Assembly (NCBI RefSeq): GCF_003610895.1
Contig: NZ_MCAS01000011.1
Location: 62,001-126,000, forward strand
Length of the DNA stretch: 64,000 bases
Source of the DNA: Paraburkholderia fungorum
GTDB taxonomy: Bacteria > Pseudomonadota > Gammaproteobacteria > Burkholderiales > Burkholderiaceae
Reading direction: 5' to 3'
Of this stretch, positions 17,062 through 24,510 are shown piece by piece; within the stretch, counting starts at the first letter, position 1; every line of letters starts with the position of its first letter. The translations under genes were made by a program, and so were the position numbers. Below the pieces are notes generated by a model. It was not told the DNA's origin, ran no database searches, and saw only the letters and a list, made by a program, of their open reading frames with translations.

Positions 17062-17952
17062 CTAGGGTCCGGAAATTACCTTGGTGAACATGTCAATCGG
17101 AGCAGACTGAGTGCCAGATGGGGTGACACCTTTTGACGGTAGCATCAAAAACTGAACAGTTTGATTGTTCGCGGCGCTTGGGGGCTGAGTCACGACATAC
17201 ACGGTTCCATCACCCAGCATGAAGTGCGCCCCTTGCGTAACGTCCTCGGCTTTCACTGCGGGCTTTGGTGTACTCGACTGCGGGCCTGGTACCGATGTCT
17301 GCACCGCCTTAGGCTGATTTGCGAGAACGTACGTCAACGCGCGATCCAGCGAACATTCCCGATGAAACGTCTCGATATTCGCGACCTCGAGCGGCGGCGA
17401 AATCTGCGTAGGGTCCTTGGCACCCTCCAGTTGTTTGGCGTAATCAGCGTAGTCCTTGTAATACGTCGCGTCGATTGCTTGAACAAGTAGCTGCGCCGTC
17501 TCTTTCTGATAAACATCCTGATTGATCGCTAGTTTGCTTCCGGTTGAAACGGTTGCCCCCGCAGTCAACGCATGGATAGTAGTCACCGGAGTAAACACCG
17601 TCGCCACTGCATTCAGCGTCGTGGTCAGAAAATCAAACGTCAGGTCGTTTATCCGTTGCCCGGCCGACAGCGAACCGACGAAAACGTCGCACTTGTTTGC
17701 GGAGTCGGCTAAGACCGCGCCGACATAGTTTTTCCGATCGTCGGGATTGATATATCCAGTCGCGGCGGCTGTACCTTGTTGTGGCGCGACCTGCGGTTGG
17801 CCCAAATCGCCGTACGCATTTTTTAGCGACAACGGTGCCGCCGTCGTGAGGAGCGCTTCTGATTTCTGCATGCGCTGAATCCACCAACTGCACCCCTGCA
17901 GAGAACATGATAGAAAGTAAATTGCAATAAAATAGAAGGCAATTCGAAACAT
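17062..17952 (-). CDS. Hypothetical lipoprotein (island gene)
   Basis: This 296-residue protein has a hydrophobic signal and lipobox LQGC (Cys21), then a mature part with a helical, Thr/Ala-rich middle region (DLTFDFLTTTLNAVATVF) and a C-terminal domain after a Pro/Ser linker. The start at 17952 has GGGGG eight bases upstream; a longer frame reaches 18069 but would bury the signal peptide. Codon use is less GC-biased than outside the island. I do not recognise a family. A cell-envelope role is inferred only from the lipoprotein signal. Confidence 0.7.
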   Translation of the reverse strand: MFRIAFYFIAIYFLSCSLQGCSWWIQRMQKSEALLTTAAPLSLKNAYGDLGQPQVAPQQGTAAATGYINPDDRKNYVGAVLADSANKCDVFVGSLSAGQRINDLTFDFLTTTLNAVATVFTPVTTIHALTAGATVSTGSKLAINQDVYQKETAQLLVQAIDATYYKDYADYAKQLEGAKDPTQISPPLEVANIETFHRECSLDRALTYVLANQPKAVQTSVPGPQSSTPKPAVKAEDVTQGAHFMLGDGTVYVVTQPPSAANNQTVQFLMLPSKGVTPSGTQSAPIDMFTKVISGP

Positions 17953-18561
17953 TATTCCCCCGCGTCTATTTTTTGGTTCGATCAAGCTCAAGTGGCTGTT
18001 GCGACCGTCTTCGTTCTTGTTATGCCTATTATAGGAACAATGAGGCTGGTAATAAGCTGATTCTAACAATGGTGCATCTTTGGCGTGGAGTGCTCAGCTG
18101 TCACGTTTCCTCCGAACACACTCTCGCGAGCTAGCCGAACGCTTTCATTAGTCATGCTCCGTCGCAGTTGGTCGCATACGTACCGCGACCATATCGCATT
18201 GCTAGCCGAATTCCTCGCCGATCCTATCCGGCTGCGCTCGCCGCAGAGCGGCTGTATCCGTAACCTCCGTGTCATTTAGGCGACAAATGGACATAACTTG
18301 TGGTCATATCGGATTACACACTCGCCGACTGTGGCGGAATCGTTTTCGGCTCTAGCGCGATAGTGCTTTGGTGTTACCAACGAAAGCGCGAAAGTAGTTC
18401 GCGAGCGCCCATACTACGAGCATCAGATTGCCGCCTGACCCGCTGAATCCTAGTTCGCACTCGTTCAACGTGGTTCGCGACGGGCGAGAGTCATACTGAC
18501 CGTATGCATGGACGCATATGGCAAGTTCAGTGTCGGTATCCCTTGACGCGTTTCAAAAACC
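17953..18561. other. 600-base stretch with no supportable gene
   Basis: AT-richer sequence between two minus-strand island genes. Frames are short and lack ribosome sites. The promoter of the 17062-17952 lipoprotein gene must lie in its left part, but no clear -35/-10 pair could be assigned. Confidence 0.4.
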
Positions 18562-19419
18562 TTACTGACGATCAGTGCTTGCAGTTTGCTTCGACCCCGT
18601 GACATCGGCCACGAATTCAGTAGCCGTGCGCGCCACGTCTGCTTCGATTTTTTCGAAGCGCTTGATCAGGCGCTGTTCGTAGTTAACATCGTATCCGTCA
18701 ATCTCCAATTCCCTTCGCATAGCCGCCATCACCGGTGCACTCGCGCGCATGATGGTCCCAATATTCGATGTCGCGAATTCTAGATAACCTCTATGCAACG
18801 CATTGACCGAGTCGTAAAGCTTGGATCTTTCCGCGATCGCGACGTCGGAGACTCCTTTCTGTATCGTGAAGGATCGATTTAGCGCTTCGAAGATGTGTTT
18901 TTCGGTTCTTGCTGCTTCATTGAATGCGGCCATCTCGGAAAGTATGCGTTTCATTTCTGCTTGGGCGTTCTCAAATACCTGCGTTTGCGACTTTATCTGA
19001 GATTTTATGTGCTGAATGGGCAACAGCTTCGCTACGGCTTTCACAAAGTACTTGGTGTGTATCCCCATCAAGTCCGCGATCGCATCCGATGTCTCGATAT
19101 TAGCGACCAACTGAGCTTTAGCGGCTGCCGCATGAAACGGCTTTAACGCATCAGATACGTTCTGACCATCCTTTATGTCTTCGTTGCTCATGCCACCTAT
19201 GTACGCGTTGACCGTGGAAAATTGCTCCAACAACTCCAAATAAACAGCTTTGCGGACATCAGCACGCCGTTGTGTTGACTTCTCCTGCGCATCGTGGCGA
19301 AGTTGTTGCGTCAGCCTGTCTGTATTGCTTTTGTTGGACATCCAGACACCGATGAAAGCGATGGACGAGCCGATTGCGCCTGACCAGACAACATCTGGAA
19401 CCCCGAGGAAATCACTCAT
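18562..19419 (-). CDS. Hypothetical membrane-anchored helical protein
   Basis: This 285-residue protein begins MSDFLGVPDVVWSGAIG, with one N-terminal membrane helix (residues about 10-30) and then a long, almost fully helical cytoplasmic part rich in charged residues (QQLRHDAQEKSTQRRADVR, RLIKRFEKIEADVARTATE). The start at 19419 has GAGAG close upstream; a TTG 12 bases earlier is the alternative. Low GC and varied codons (many ATT, AAT, TTT) mark it as foreign to the flanks. No family is recognised; the anchor plus coiled coil is seen in some phage-defence and signalling accessory proteins, but nothing specific supports that. Confidence 0.65.
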   Translation of the reverse strand: MSDFLGVPDVVWSGAIGSSIAFIGVWMSNKSNTDRLTQQLRHDAQEKSTQRRADVRKAVYLELLEQFSTVNAYIGGMSNEDIKDGQNVSDALKPFHAAAAKAQLVANIETSDAIADLMGIHTKYFVKAVAKLLPIQHIKSQIKSQTQVFENAQAEMKRILSEMAAFNEAARTEKHIFEALNRSFTIQKGVSDVAIAERSKLYDSVNALHRGYLEFATSNIGTIMRASAPVMAAMRRELEIDGYDVNYEQRLIKRFEKIEADVARTATEFVADVTGSKQTASTDRQ

Positions 19420-19716
19420 TTTTTCTCTCAATATTTCGTCTAATCAGCAATGGTACAACTAAGCCAGAAACCAGACTTGTGCCCATAAAAAAAGACAAAA
19501 TTAGATGCCGCGCTACGATCGCGCTACGTGTGACAAATTCTAGGCCAGCGAAACCGCGCATAGGGTGCAGATGTTCTATCAGGCTAAAAAGGGTGTGGGT
19601 TTTTCTGCCTCAAAGCTATGAATTACCGTTCACATATACAGTATCCGATTGCTCAGCAAACCCTTATAGCATCATGTAAGGCATGCCAAGAGCCTGTGTT
19701 TACTCACAGCTGTAAA
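19420..19716. other. Gene-free right end of the island
   Basis: About 300 bases without a supportable gene, containing only short frames, and leading directly into the repeated tRNA-Leu segment. Confidence 0.45.
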
Positions 19717-19772
19717 GGACTTAAGATCCGCCGCCTCACGGCTTGTCGGTTCGAGTCCGATCCCGGGCACCA
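19717..19772 (+). repeat. Second copy of tRNA-Leu 3' half (island attachment site)
   Basis: These 56 bases repeat 13619-13674 of tRNA-Leu from the anticodon stem through CCA, with about five substitutions. The 5' half of the tRNA is missing, so this is not a working tRNA. Together with the integrase remnant it marks the far end (att copy) of the inserted element. The substitutions, including one that breaks acceptor pairing, show that the insertion is old or came with a related tRNA end. Confidence 0.8.
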
Positions 19773-19805
19773 AGTTGTATTCCGTCGACTTCCCGGATAT
19801 TGCCT

Positions 19806-19840
19806 AAACCCTTGATACAGCAATGCTTCGAGGGTTTTTT
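19806..19840 (+). terminator. Terminator after the tRNA fragment
   Basis: AAACCCTTGA (19806-19815) pairs over 10 bp, one of them G-T, with TCGAGGGTTT (19828-19837), followed by a T run. It resembles the terminator after the intact tRNA-Leu and shares the following GTTTCCAG. Confidence 0.7.
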
Positions 19841-19944
19841 GTTTCCAGCGGGCCCCATGGTCTTCGGCGTCAGCGCCCGCCCCGTCAAACTTCCCGAGGG
19901 ATACCGACGTTCGTCGTTCATGGCGGCCGTCCGCTGCCGGCGCA

Positions 19945-20088
19945 CTAGCGGCGGCAGAAAACTTTCGCAAGAAGCCGTTTCCAACGCGCCGCACTCCTTT
20001 CCCACGTTGTCCGATGCGATGAAAATTGAGTGACTAGGCTCGCGAGGATCGCAAGCGAGCCGATCACATCGAGCAGGGTTAACATCAT
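19945..20088 (-). CDS. Possible small membrane protein
   Basis: A 47-residue frame reads MMLTLLDVIGSLAILASLV followed by a basic tail (QFSSHRTTWERSAARWKRL). One hydrophobic helix with a positive C-terminal segment fits a small membrane protein. The ribosome site is weak. It lies between the tRNA fragment and the enolase-superfamily gene. No family is recognised, and it may be chance. Confidence 0.35.
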   Translation of the reverse strand: MMLTLLDVIGSLAILASLVTQFSSHRTTWERSAARWKRLLAKVFCRR

Positions 20089-20165
20089 GGATTGCTCACA
20101 GCGGCATACGTGTCAAAAGGGCACTGTTCATTGGAGCGGTATTGCCGGGTTGCGCCTGACGCGGA

Positions 20166-21356
20166 TCAATCGCCCACCCAGTTCCGCAGCTCAGGGAACA
20201 CGCGATGAAACGTGCGCATGAAGTCGGCATGCTGTTCGAAGCCGATTCCTGGCGCATCGGGTACCTCCGCGAAACCGCCGTCGATACGCATGACGTCAGT
20301 ACCCGTCGAGAACGGATAGAACGCGAACGGATTGAGTTCAGCGCCGCCCAGGCCAAGTGCTGCCACTACGTGCAAGCTGAACAGATGCCCGCCATGCGGC
20401 CAGAACGCGCGCGCGGGCCAGCCTTCGCCTTCGAAGTAGTCGACGATCTGCACGAAGCCGGTCAGCCCGTAGCAATGCACCGGATCGAACACGAGCACAT
20501 CGCGGTCCTTGCGCAAACCGCCGTACCGGTTCAGCAAGCGCGCCTCCGGAAGCGAGAAGAGCGCTTCTCCCGCGGCAATCGGATTCGCGTAAATGGCGGC
20601 GACATCGGCCTGTGTCGAGAAGTCCAGAGGATCGCAAATGTCTTCGAACCACCAGAGATCGAACCCGGACAGCATCCGGGCAGCCGATGCAGCGGTGGTG
20701 GCTGTATATGTGTTCATTGCGTCGACGGCCAGACGGGCGCCCGACGGCAATTGCGCGGTTGCAACTTCGATACGGCGGCGATCGATCTCCAGAGTCGACC
20801 CGCCTATCTTGATCTTGACGCGAGTAAAACCGAGATCGACGCATGCACGCATTTCGTCCGCCAGTCTCGTGAGGTCGTCTTCGGGATATCGATAGCCACC
20901 GCCTGCATACACCGGCACGCTCGCGCACTGCAGGGGGACGCGCCCCTGACGTCGAGCGATATGCTGATACAAAGGCTCGCCGGCAATCTTCGCGGCGGCG
21001 TCCCAGATGGCCATGTCGAGCGTGCCGACCGCAACGCAGCGTTCACCGTGGCCGCCCGGCTTCTCGCCGGCCATCATCACGCGCCACGCGCCGAACGGGT
21101 CCAGGTTCGTGCCGGACGCATCCGCTAACGCACCGTCCTGCGCGCTCAGCAGGCGCGGCGCGAATCGCTCGCGGATCAGTCCGCTCTGCGCATAACGCCC
21201 GACAGACCCATACCCGAGTCCGACAATCGGACGCCCGTTGCGCATGACATCCGTCACGACGGCTACCACGCTGGTATCGAGACCGCCTGAGGCGATCGTG
21301 GGATCGGCGTAACGCGATACGGGAACGGGAGACTCCAACACATTCTCGATTCGCAT
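20166..21356 (-). CDS. Enolase-superfamily dehydratase, D(-)-tartrate dehydratase-like
   Basis: This 396-residue protein is of the mandelate racemase/muconate lactonising group. It resembles D(-)-tartrate dehydratase closely: SVVAVVTDVMRNG, GRYAQSGLIRERFAPRLL, GEKPGGHGERCVAVGTLDMA. Catalytic KxK lies in RVKIKIGG, metal ligands in LAVDAMNTY, WWFEDICDPLD and AAGEALFS, and the second-side His in WPHGGHLFSLH. The expected reaction is Mg-dependent dehydration of a 2,3-dihydroxy acid to a 2-oxoacid (tartrate to oxaloacetate) in the cytosol. AAGG precedes the ATG. It is divergent from the HxlR gene and shares its promoter region. No tartrate transporter lies adjacent, so exact substrate specificity is open. 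Confidence 0.82.
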   Translation of the reverse strand: MRIENVLESPVPVSRYADPTIASGGLDTSVVAVVTDVMRNGRPIVGLGYGSVGRYAQSGLIRERFAPRLLSAQDGALADASGTNLDPFGAWRVMMAGEKPGGHGERCVAVGTLDMAIWDAAAKIAGEPLYQHIARRQGRVPLQCASVPVYAGGGYRYPEDDLTRLADEMRACVDLGFTRVKIKIGGSTLEIDRRRIEVATAQLPSGARLAVDAMNTYTATTAASAARMLSGFDLWWFEDICDPLDFSTQADVAAIYANPIAAGEALFSLPEARLLNRYGGLRKDRDVLVFDPVHCYGLTGFVQIVDYFEGEGWPARAFWPHGGHLFSLHVVAALGLGGAELNPFAFYPFSTGTDVMRIDGGFAEVPDAPGIGFEQHADFMRTFHRVFPELRNWVGD

Positions 21357-21433
21357 TAACGGTTCGCCTTACGGAGGTTCGTCTCCCGGAAAAAATCCGC
21401 CATACTTCTCTCCATGCTGGTCGGTACTGCCGA

Positions 21434-21469
21434 TTGACAGCTTAGATAGGCTGCTTTAAAAAGTAAAGC
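21434..21469 (+). promoter_or_regulatory. Promoter-operator of the HxlR gene (copy 1)
   Basis: TTGACA (21434-21439) and an AT-rich -10 (TAAAAA, 17-base spacing) overlap the inverted repeat GCTTTA-AAAAG-TAAAGC (21453-21469). The predicted transcript start falls at or next to the ATG at 21470, so the message would be leaderless. The palindrome is the likely HxlR dimer site and also lies about 100 bases upstream of the divergent dehydratase gene. It is repeated at 22185-22201. Confidence 0.65.
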
Positions 21470-21838
21470 ATGAAGATTCCAAAAATTGGACAAGCCGTTC
21501 GCGGATCGAAGTCGGGCCGACCCATCATGGTTGTGCTGGATTTGCTCGGGCGCCGCACTACGCTGCGCATTTTGTGGGAGTTGCGCGGTCCGGCAATGAC
21601 GTTTCGAGCCCTGCAGGATGCCTGCGACACCAATGCGCGTTTGCTGAATATCCGGCTGACGGAGCTGAAGGCATCCGGTCTGGTCGAGCATGGCGAAGGC
21701 GGCTATTGCATGACCGCCGAAGGCCGGCGGCTGGAAGCCGCGCTCCAGCCTCTGCTGGGATGGGCCCGGCAATGGGCAAAACGGGACCCCGATGCACTCG
21801 ACGCCGCCGATCGCGAACAATCCAGCCGGGATGGATGA
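21470..21838 (+). CDS. HxlR-family winged-helix regulator
   Basis: This 122-residue protein has the HxlR winged-HTH core: MVVLDLLGRRTTLRILWELR, FRALQDACDTNARLLNIRL, LKASGLVEHGEGGYCMTAEG. HxlR regulators bind palindromes as dimers and respond to aldehydes, quinones or other reactive metabolites. The ATG touches the right end of the candidate operator, with no room for a Shine-Dalgarno sequence, suggesting a leaderless message and autoregulation. It is divergent from the tartrate dehydratase-like gene, the most likely target together with the second operator copy. It lacks the conserved N-terminal Cys seen in redox-sensing members. Confidence 0.85.
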   Translation: MKIPKIGQAVRGSKSGRPIMVVLDLLGRRTTLRILWELRGPAMTFRALQDACDTNARLLNIRLTELKASGLVEHGEGGYCMTAEGRRLEAALQPLLGWARQWAKRDPDALDAADREQSSRDG

Positions 21839-21902
21839 TCGGTTGGCGAACTCAGTAGGAAATGCAATCCTCTCATTGGCCCAGCGGAACATCGAACCAT
21901 CA

Positions 21903-22181
21903 TCAAATTTTCGGGATCCGTATCCGGCTGATCATGAGTGAGCCCGACAGTCCGATGACGAGCGTCAACAAGTGACGCACTCCGCCTCCCATCGCTATCT
22001 CGCCGAACCACATAGACGGGCCGATCCCATTGCACAAGGTGGCAATGCAGAGCATCAGCACGATGACGATCGACGTCGGGATAAGCGTTCCTTCGAAGTA
22101 CTGCGCGTTCCCGGTCTGGACCGCTAACGCCTGCGCAATTGCGAGTCTATTCATCGGTGTTCTGGTTGACAGCGTAGACAT
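21903..22181 (-). pseudogene. C-terminal fragment of a phosphatidylserine synthase-like gene
   Basis: The 92-residue frame contains AQYFEGTLIPTSIVIVLML and ends GLSGSLMISRIRIPKI, which matches the C-terminal third of bacterial CDP-diacylglycerol-serine O-phosphatidyltransferases (PssA). The catalytic CDP-alcohol motif (DG..AR..G..D) and all earlier helices are missing. The frame opens within the conserved promoter segment shared with the HxlR gene, three bases from the operator. It looks like a truncated duplicate; expression as a short membrane peptide is possible but not supported. Confidence 0.6.
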
Positions 22182-22201
22182 CGTGCTTTAAAAAGTAAAG
22201 C
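22166..22201 (+). promoter_or_regulatory. Promoter-operator copy 2 (HxlR-type)
   Basis: TTGACAGC-TAGA followed by TGCTTTAAAAAGTAAAGC repeats the HxlR promoter at 21434-21469, with the same 17-base spacing and the identical palindrome (22185-22201). It points rightward into a degraded frame that begins MRILAVGANGRF. The shared non-coding bases outside the palindrome suggest duplication of the promoter rather than chance. Confidence 0.6.
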
Positions 22202-22571
22202 GCGCGGGGAGTGCGAATTCTGGCAGTTGGCGCAAACGGTCGCTTCTGGTGGTGCGAGAGTCGCAGGATCCTTTCCTATGCAATCACTTATTCTGATCAC
22301 GCCTATTTTCGCGGCGGCGGACTTCGCCGCGGTGTCGGCGGCCGGCACCTTGTTGCCCGCGGGCTGGGGCAACGCGACCATCGACTGCACGCTCAAGATT
22401 GTCGGTCCGCCCGACGGCGACACGCTCGTGGCGCGTTGACGCGTGCTTCATGCGGCCAGGCTGCTGACAATCGCGGAACCTCACGTTTATTCGTACCGGA
22501 ATGGCAAGGAAAAACTTTGCGCCACGATGCTCGCGACCGCGCGCAACCTGGCGCCTACAGGCTAATCGGGT
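22202..22571 (+). pseudogene. Degraded region downstream of operator copy 2, possible SDR remnant
   Basis: A frame opening with GTG at 22211 reads MRILAVGANGRF, like the N-terminus of NAD(P)-binding short-chain dehydrogenase/NmrA-type proteins, but the Rossmann pattern is lost at once. A later frame near 22440-22570 has a protein-like stretch, RLLTIAEPHVYSYRNGKE. No single frame carries a complete protein, so this may be a decayed oxidoreductase gene once under the HxlR-type promoter. Weakly supported. Confidence 0.3.
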
Positions 22572-22757
22572 TCATCCGTCCGCAAGCAGCTTACCCGCTT
22601 TAGCCCAGGCGTCGCGCGGCACTTCGGTGATCACGACTTCCACGCTCTCGGGCGGACAAGCCAGGGTTTCAACCGTGACCCGCGTCACTTCGCGAACGAA
22701 GGCGCGCTTTTGTTCCAGCGTCCGGCCAGGATGCATTTCCAGATGTAAAACAGGCAT
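22572..22757 (-). CDS. 4-oxalocrotonate tautomerase-family enzyme
   Basis: This 61-residue protein starts Met-Pro, so Pro1 would be the catalytic base after Met removal. The pattern PVLHLEMHPGRTLEQKRAFV followed by VEVVITEVPRDAWAKAG is that of 4-OT subunits, which isomerise unsaturated 2-oxoacids as hexamers. The usual Arg11 and Arg39 positions are only partly kept, so substrate may differ. GAGGAAC precedes the ATG. It is divergent from a LysR gene with a 119-base shared promoter region, the classical layout for LysR control. Confidence 0.85.
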   Translation of the reverse strand: MPVLHLEMHPGRTLEQKRAFVREVTRVTVETLACPPESVEVVITEVPRDAWAKAGKLLADG

Positions 22758-22876
22758 GACAGTTCCTCTGTAGGCGACACCCCGAATGGAGCGTCAATAC
22801 CTTCAGTGTCACGCACTTCGGACGCCGGATAAACATGCGATGATTTGAGTCATTCAAAACCTCGTGGTTCTCAATC

Positions 22877-23776
22877 ATGGACAAACTGGCGGGCATGGCA
22901 ATGTTTGTGCGAGTGGTGGAAAGCGGCAGCTTCAGAGCGGCTGCCGTGATCAGCGACGTTTCCCCGACCATGGTTGCCAAGCATGTCAGAACAATCGAGC
23001 AACGACTTGGTGCACGTTTGCTTCATCGCACTACGCGCCGGCAACAGCTTACTGAAGTAGGCCGGCTTTACTACGAGCGCTGCAAGAGTGTGTTAGCGGA
23101 AGTGGAACTTGCCGAGGCCAGTGCGTCGGAGTTGCAGGCCAGCCCACGCGGTCAGGTCAGATTGGTGGCGCCGGTCAGCTTTGGTAGCCAGAGCCTTGTG
23201 CCGGTATTGACCGCCTACCTGGATCGTCACCCTGAGGTCAGTGTCGAACTGACACTCGACAATCGCGTCCCCGACCTGATCAACGAAGGTTACGAACTCG
23301 GGATTCATATCGGCGCAATAGACAACGACGGGCTGGTCGCGCGTCCGCTGCAGCCCTATCGCAGGATACTGGCTGCTGCGCCGGCCTATCTGGCCCAGCA
23401 TGGGCAGCCAGAGCATCCCGAACAGTTGGGCTCGCATGTCTGCCTGGGCTTGTCCTACTGGAGACATCACGACCGCTGGTATCTGAGTGGACCTGGTGGA
23501 GAATCTTGTGAGGTGCCGGTAAAAGGCCGATTCAGCTCGAACCAGGGGAGTGCTTTGCGCGTTGCCGCGTTGCACGGTGCCGGCATCGTCCTTCAGCCCG
23601 AAGCGTCTTTGGCCGACGATGTTGCTGCCGGTCGTTTGGTCCACGTACTGCCGGCCTGGTCGTATATGCATACGCCTATGCATTTGATCTACGCGCAGGA
23701 TCGCCGGCCCACGGCAAAGTTGCGCAGTATCATTGATTTCCTGCTGGCGCGATTCGAAGTTGTTCGTACTCCTTGA
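22877..23776 (+). CDS. LysR-family regulator
   Basis: This 299-residue protein has an N-terminal HTH (MDKLAGMAMFVRVVESGSF, RTIEQRLGARLLHRTTRR) and a LysR substrate-binding domain (VRLVAPVSFGSQSLVP, HGAGIVLQPEASLADDVAAG). It belongs to the large Ser/DsdC-like CrgA group that often regulates a divergent small operon. The divergent tautomerase gene is the natural target. No T-N11-A box could be assigned with certainty in the intergenic region. Confidence 0.87.
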   Translation: MDKLAGMAMFVRVVESGSFRAAAVISDVSPTMVAKHVRTIEQRLGARLLHRTTRRQQLTEVGRLYYERCKSVLAEVELAEASASELQASPRGQVRLVAPVSFGSQSLVPVLTAYLDRHPEVSVELTLDNRVPDLINEGYELGIHIGAIDNDGLVARPLQPYRRILAAAPAYLAQHGQPEHPEQLGSHVCLGLSYWRHHDRWYLSGPGGESCEVPVKGRFSSNQGSALRVAALHGAGIVLQPEASLADDVAAGRLVHVLPAWSYMHTPMHLIYAQDRRPTAKLRSIIDFLLARFEVVRTP

Positions 23777-23799
23777 TCATATAACCCGTCGATCTATAG

Positions 23800-24510
23800 G
23801 TGGAGAATTTGAACTTGCTTACGCTCGCTCGCGGTGTTCAAGCCGGCTTGCAGATCCGGCCGCGCTGGCCCGCACGACACGTCTACGTGGACGCACGAGT
23901 TCTGGGTAGGCTTCAGTCTGTCCAGACTGAGCTGCCTGCGGAGATTACGTTGATCCTGACACGTGGCTACGAGCCGCCGGCGTCCAGTCTTGGTTTTGCC
24001 CGCAGTCGGTTCCGCGCGATGGGCATTGGTCTGTTCCGCTTGTTCTATCCCGCGAGACGCCACGAGTTAGCCGATATTTTCGGAAGCAATGGACATGATG
24101 TTGACGGCACACATGTTGACGTCTCATTCAGATTGAATGGTCGTCGCGTGAGGATGTTGCCGCTGGGCGTATTTACGCCTCCTTTCTGGCAGCGGCGTCG
24201 CGTGCGGCGATACGCTTCGGCTCTTGTGAAAATCAATTCCGCGCTGACACGGCAAGGGTTTCAGCTTCACCATAACGCAACGGAAAAGCTGCAGATTCAT
24301 TGCGATCTGATCCCCGATCGCAGCCTCTCCCTCAGGAACACACCGATGGCCTCAAGAGCCTGTCCCGATGCCTTCAACGCCCCGATCCTGCCAGCGAATC
24401 CGTGCGGCATCCCCATCCAGACATCAACTCGCGCGTCTACACCTGCGGCGATGGCACGTTTGACATATTCAAGCGAGTCGTCAAGTAGCACTTCATCGTC
24501 TCCCACGTGA
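23800..24510 (+). CDS. Hypothetical protein, unrecognised family
   Basis: The frame opens at GTG 23800 next to an AGGTGGAG stretch and reads for 236 residues. The first 165 residues look protein-like (PAEITLILTRGYEPP, RRHELADIFGSNGHDVDGTH, VRMLPLGVFTPPFWQRR). From about 24300 the frame runs antisense over the end of the esterase gene with poor composition, so the natural end is probably near 24300 and a frameshift may have removed it. The acidic/His cluster GHDVDGTHVDV recalls metal sites, but I cannot assign a family. Confidence 0.5.
   Translation: MENLNLLTLARGVQAGLQIRPRWPARHVYVDARVLGRLQSVQTELPAEITLILTRGYEPPASSLGFARSRFRAMGIGLFRLFYPARRHELADIFGSNGHDVDGTHVDVSFRLNGRRVRMLPLGVFTPPFWQRRRVRRYASALVKINSALTRQGFQLHHNATEKLQIHCDLIPDRSLSLRNTPMASRACPDAFNAPILPANPCGIPIQTSTRASTPAAMARLTYSSESSSSTSSSPT

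Noticed and set aside
19717..19772. A second functional tRNA-Leu
   Set aside because: Only the 3' half is present, the 5' acceptor strand and D-arm are missing, and acceptor-stem bases are changed.
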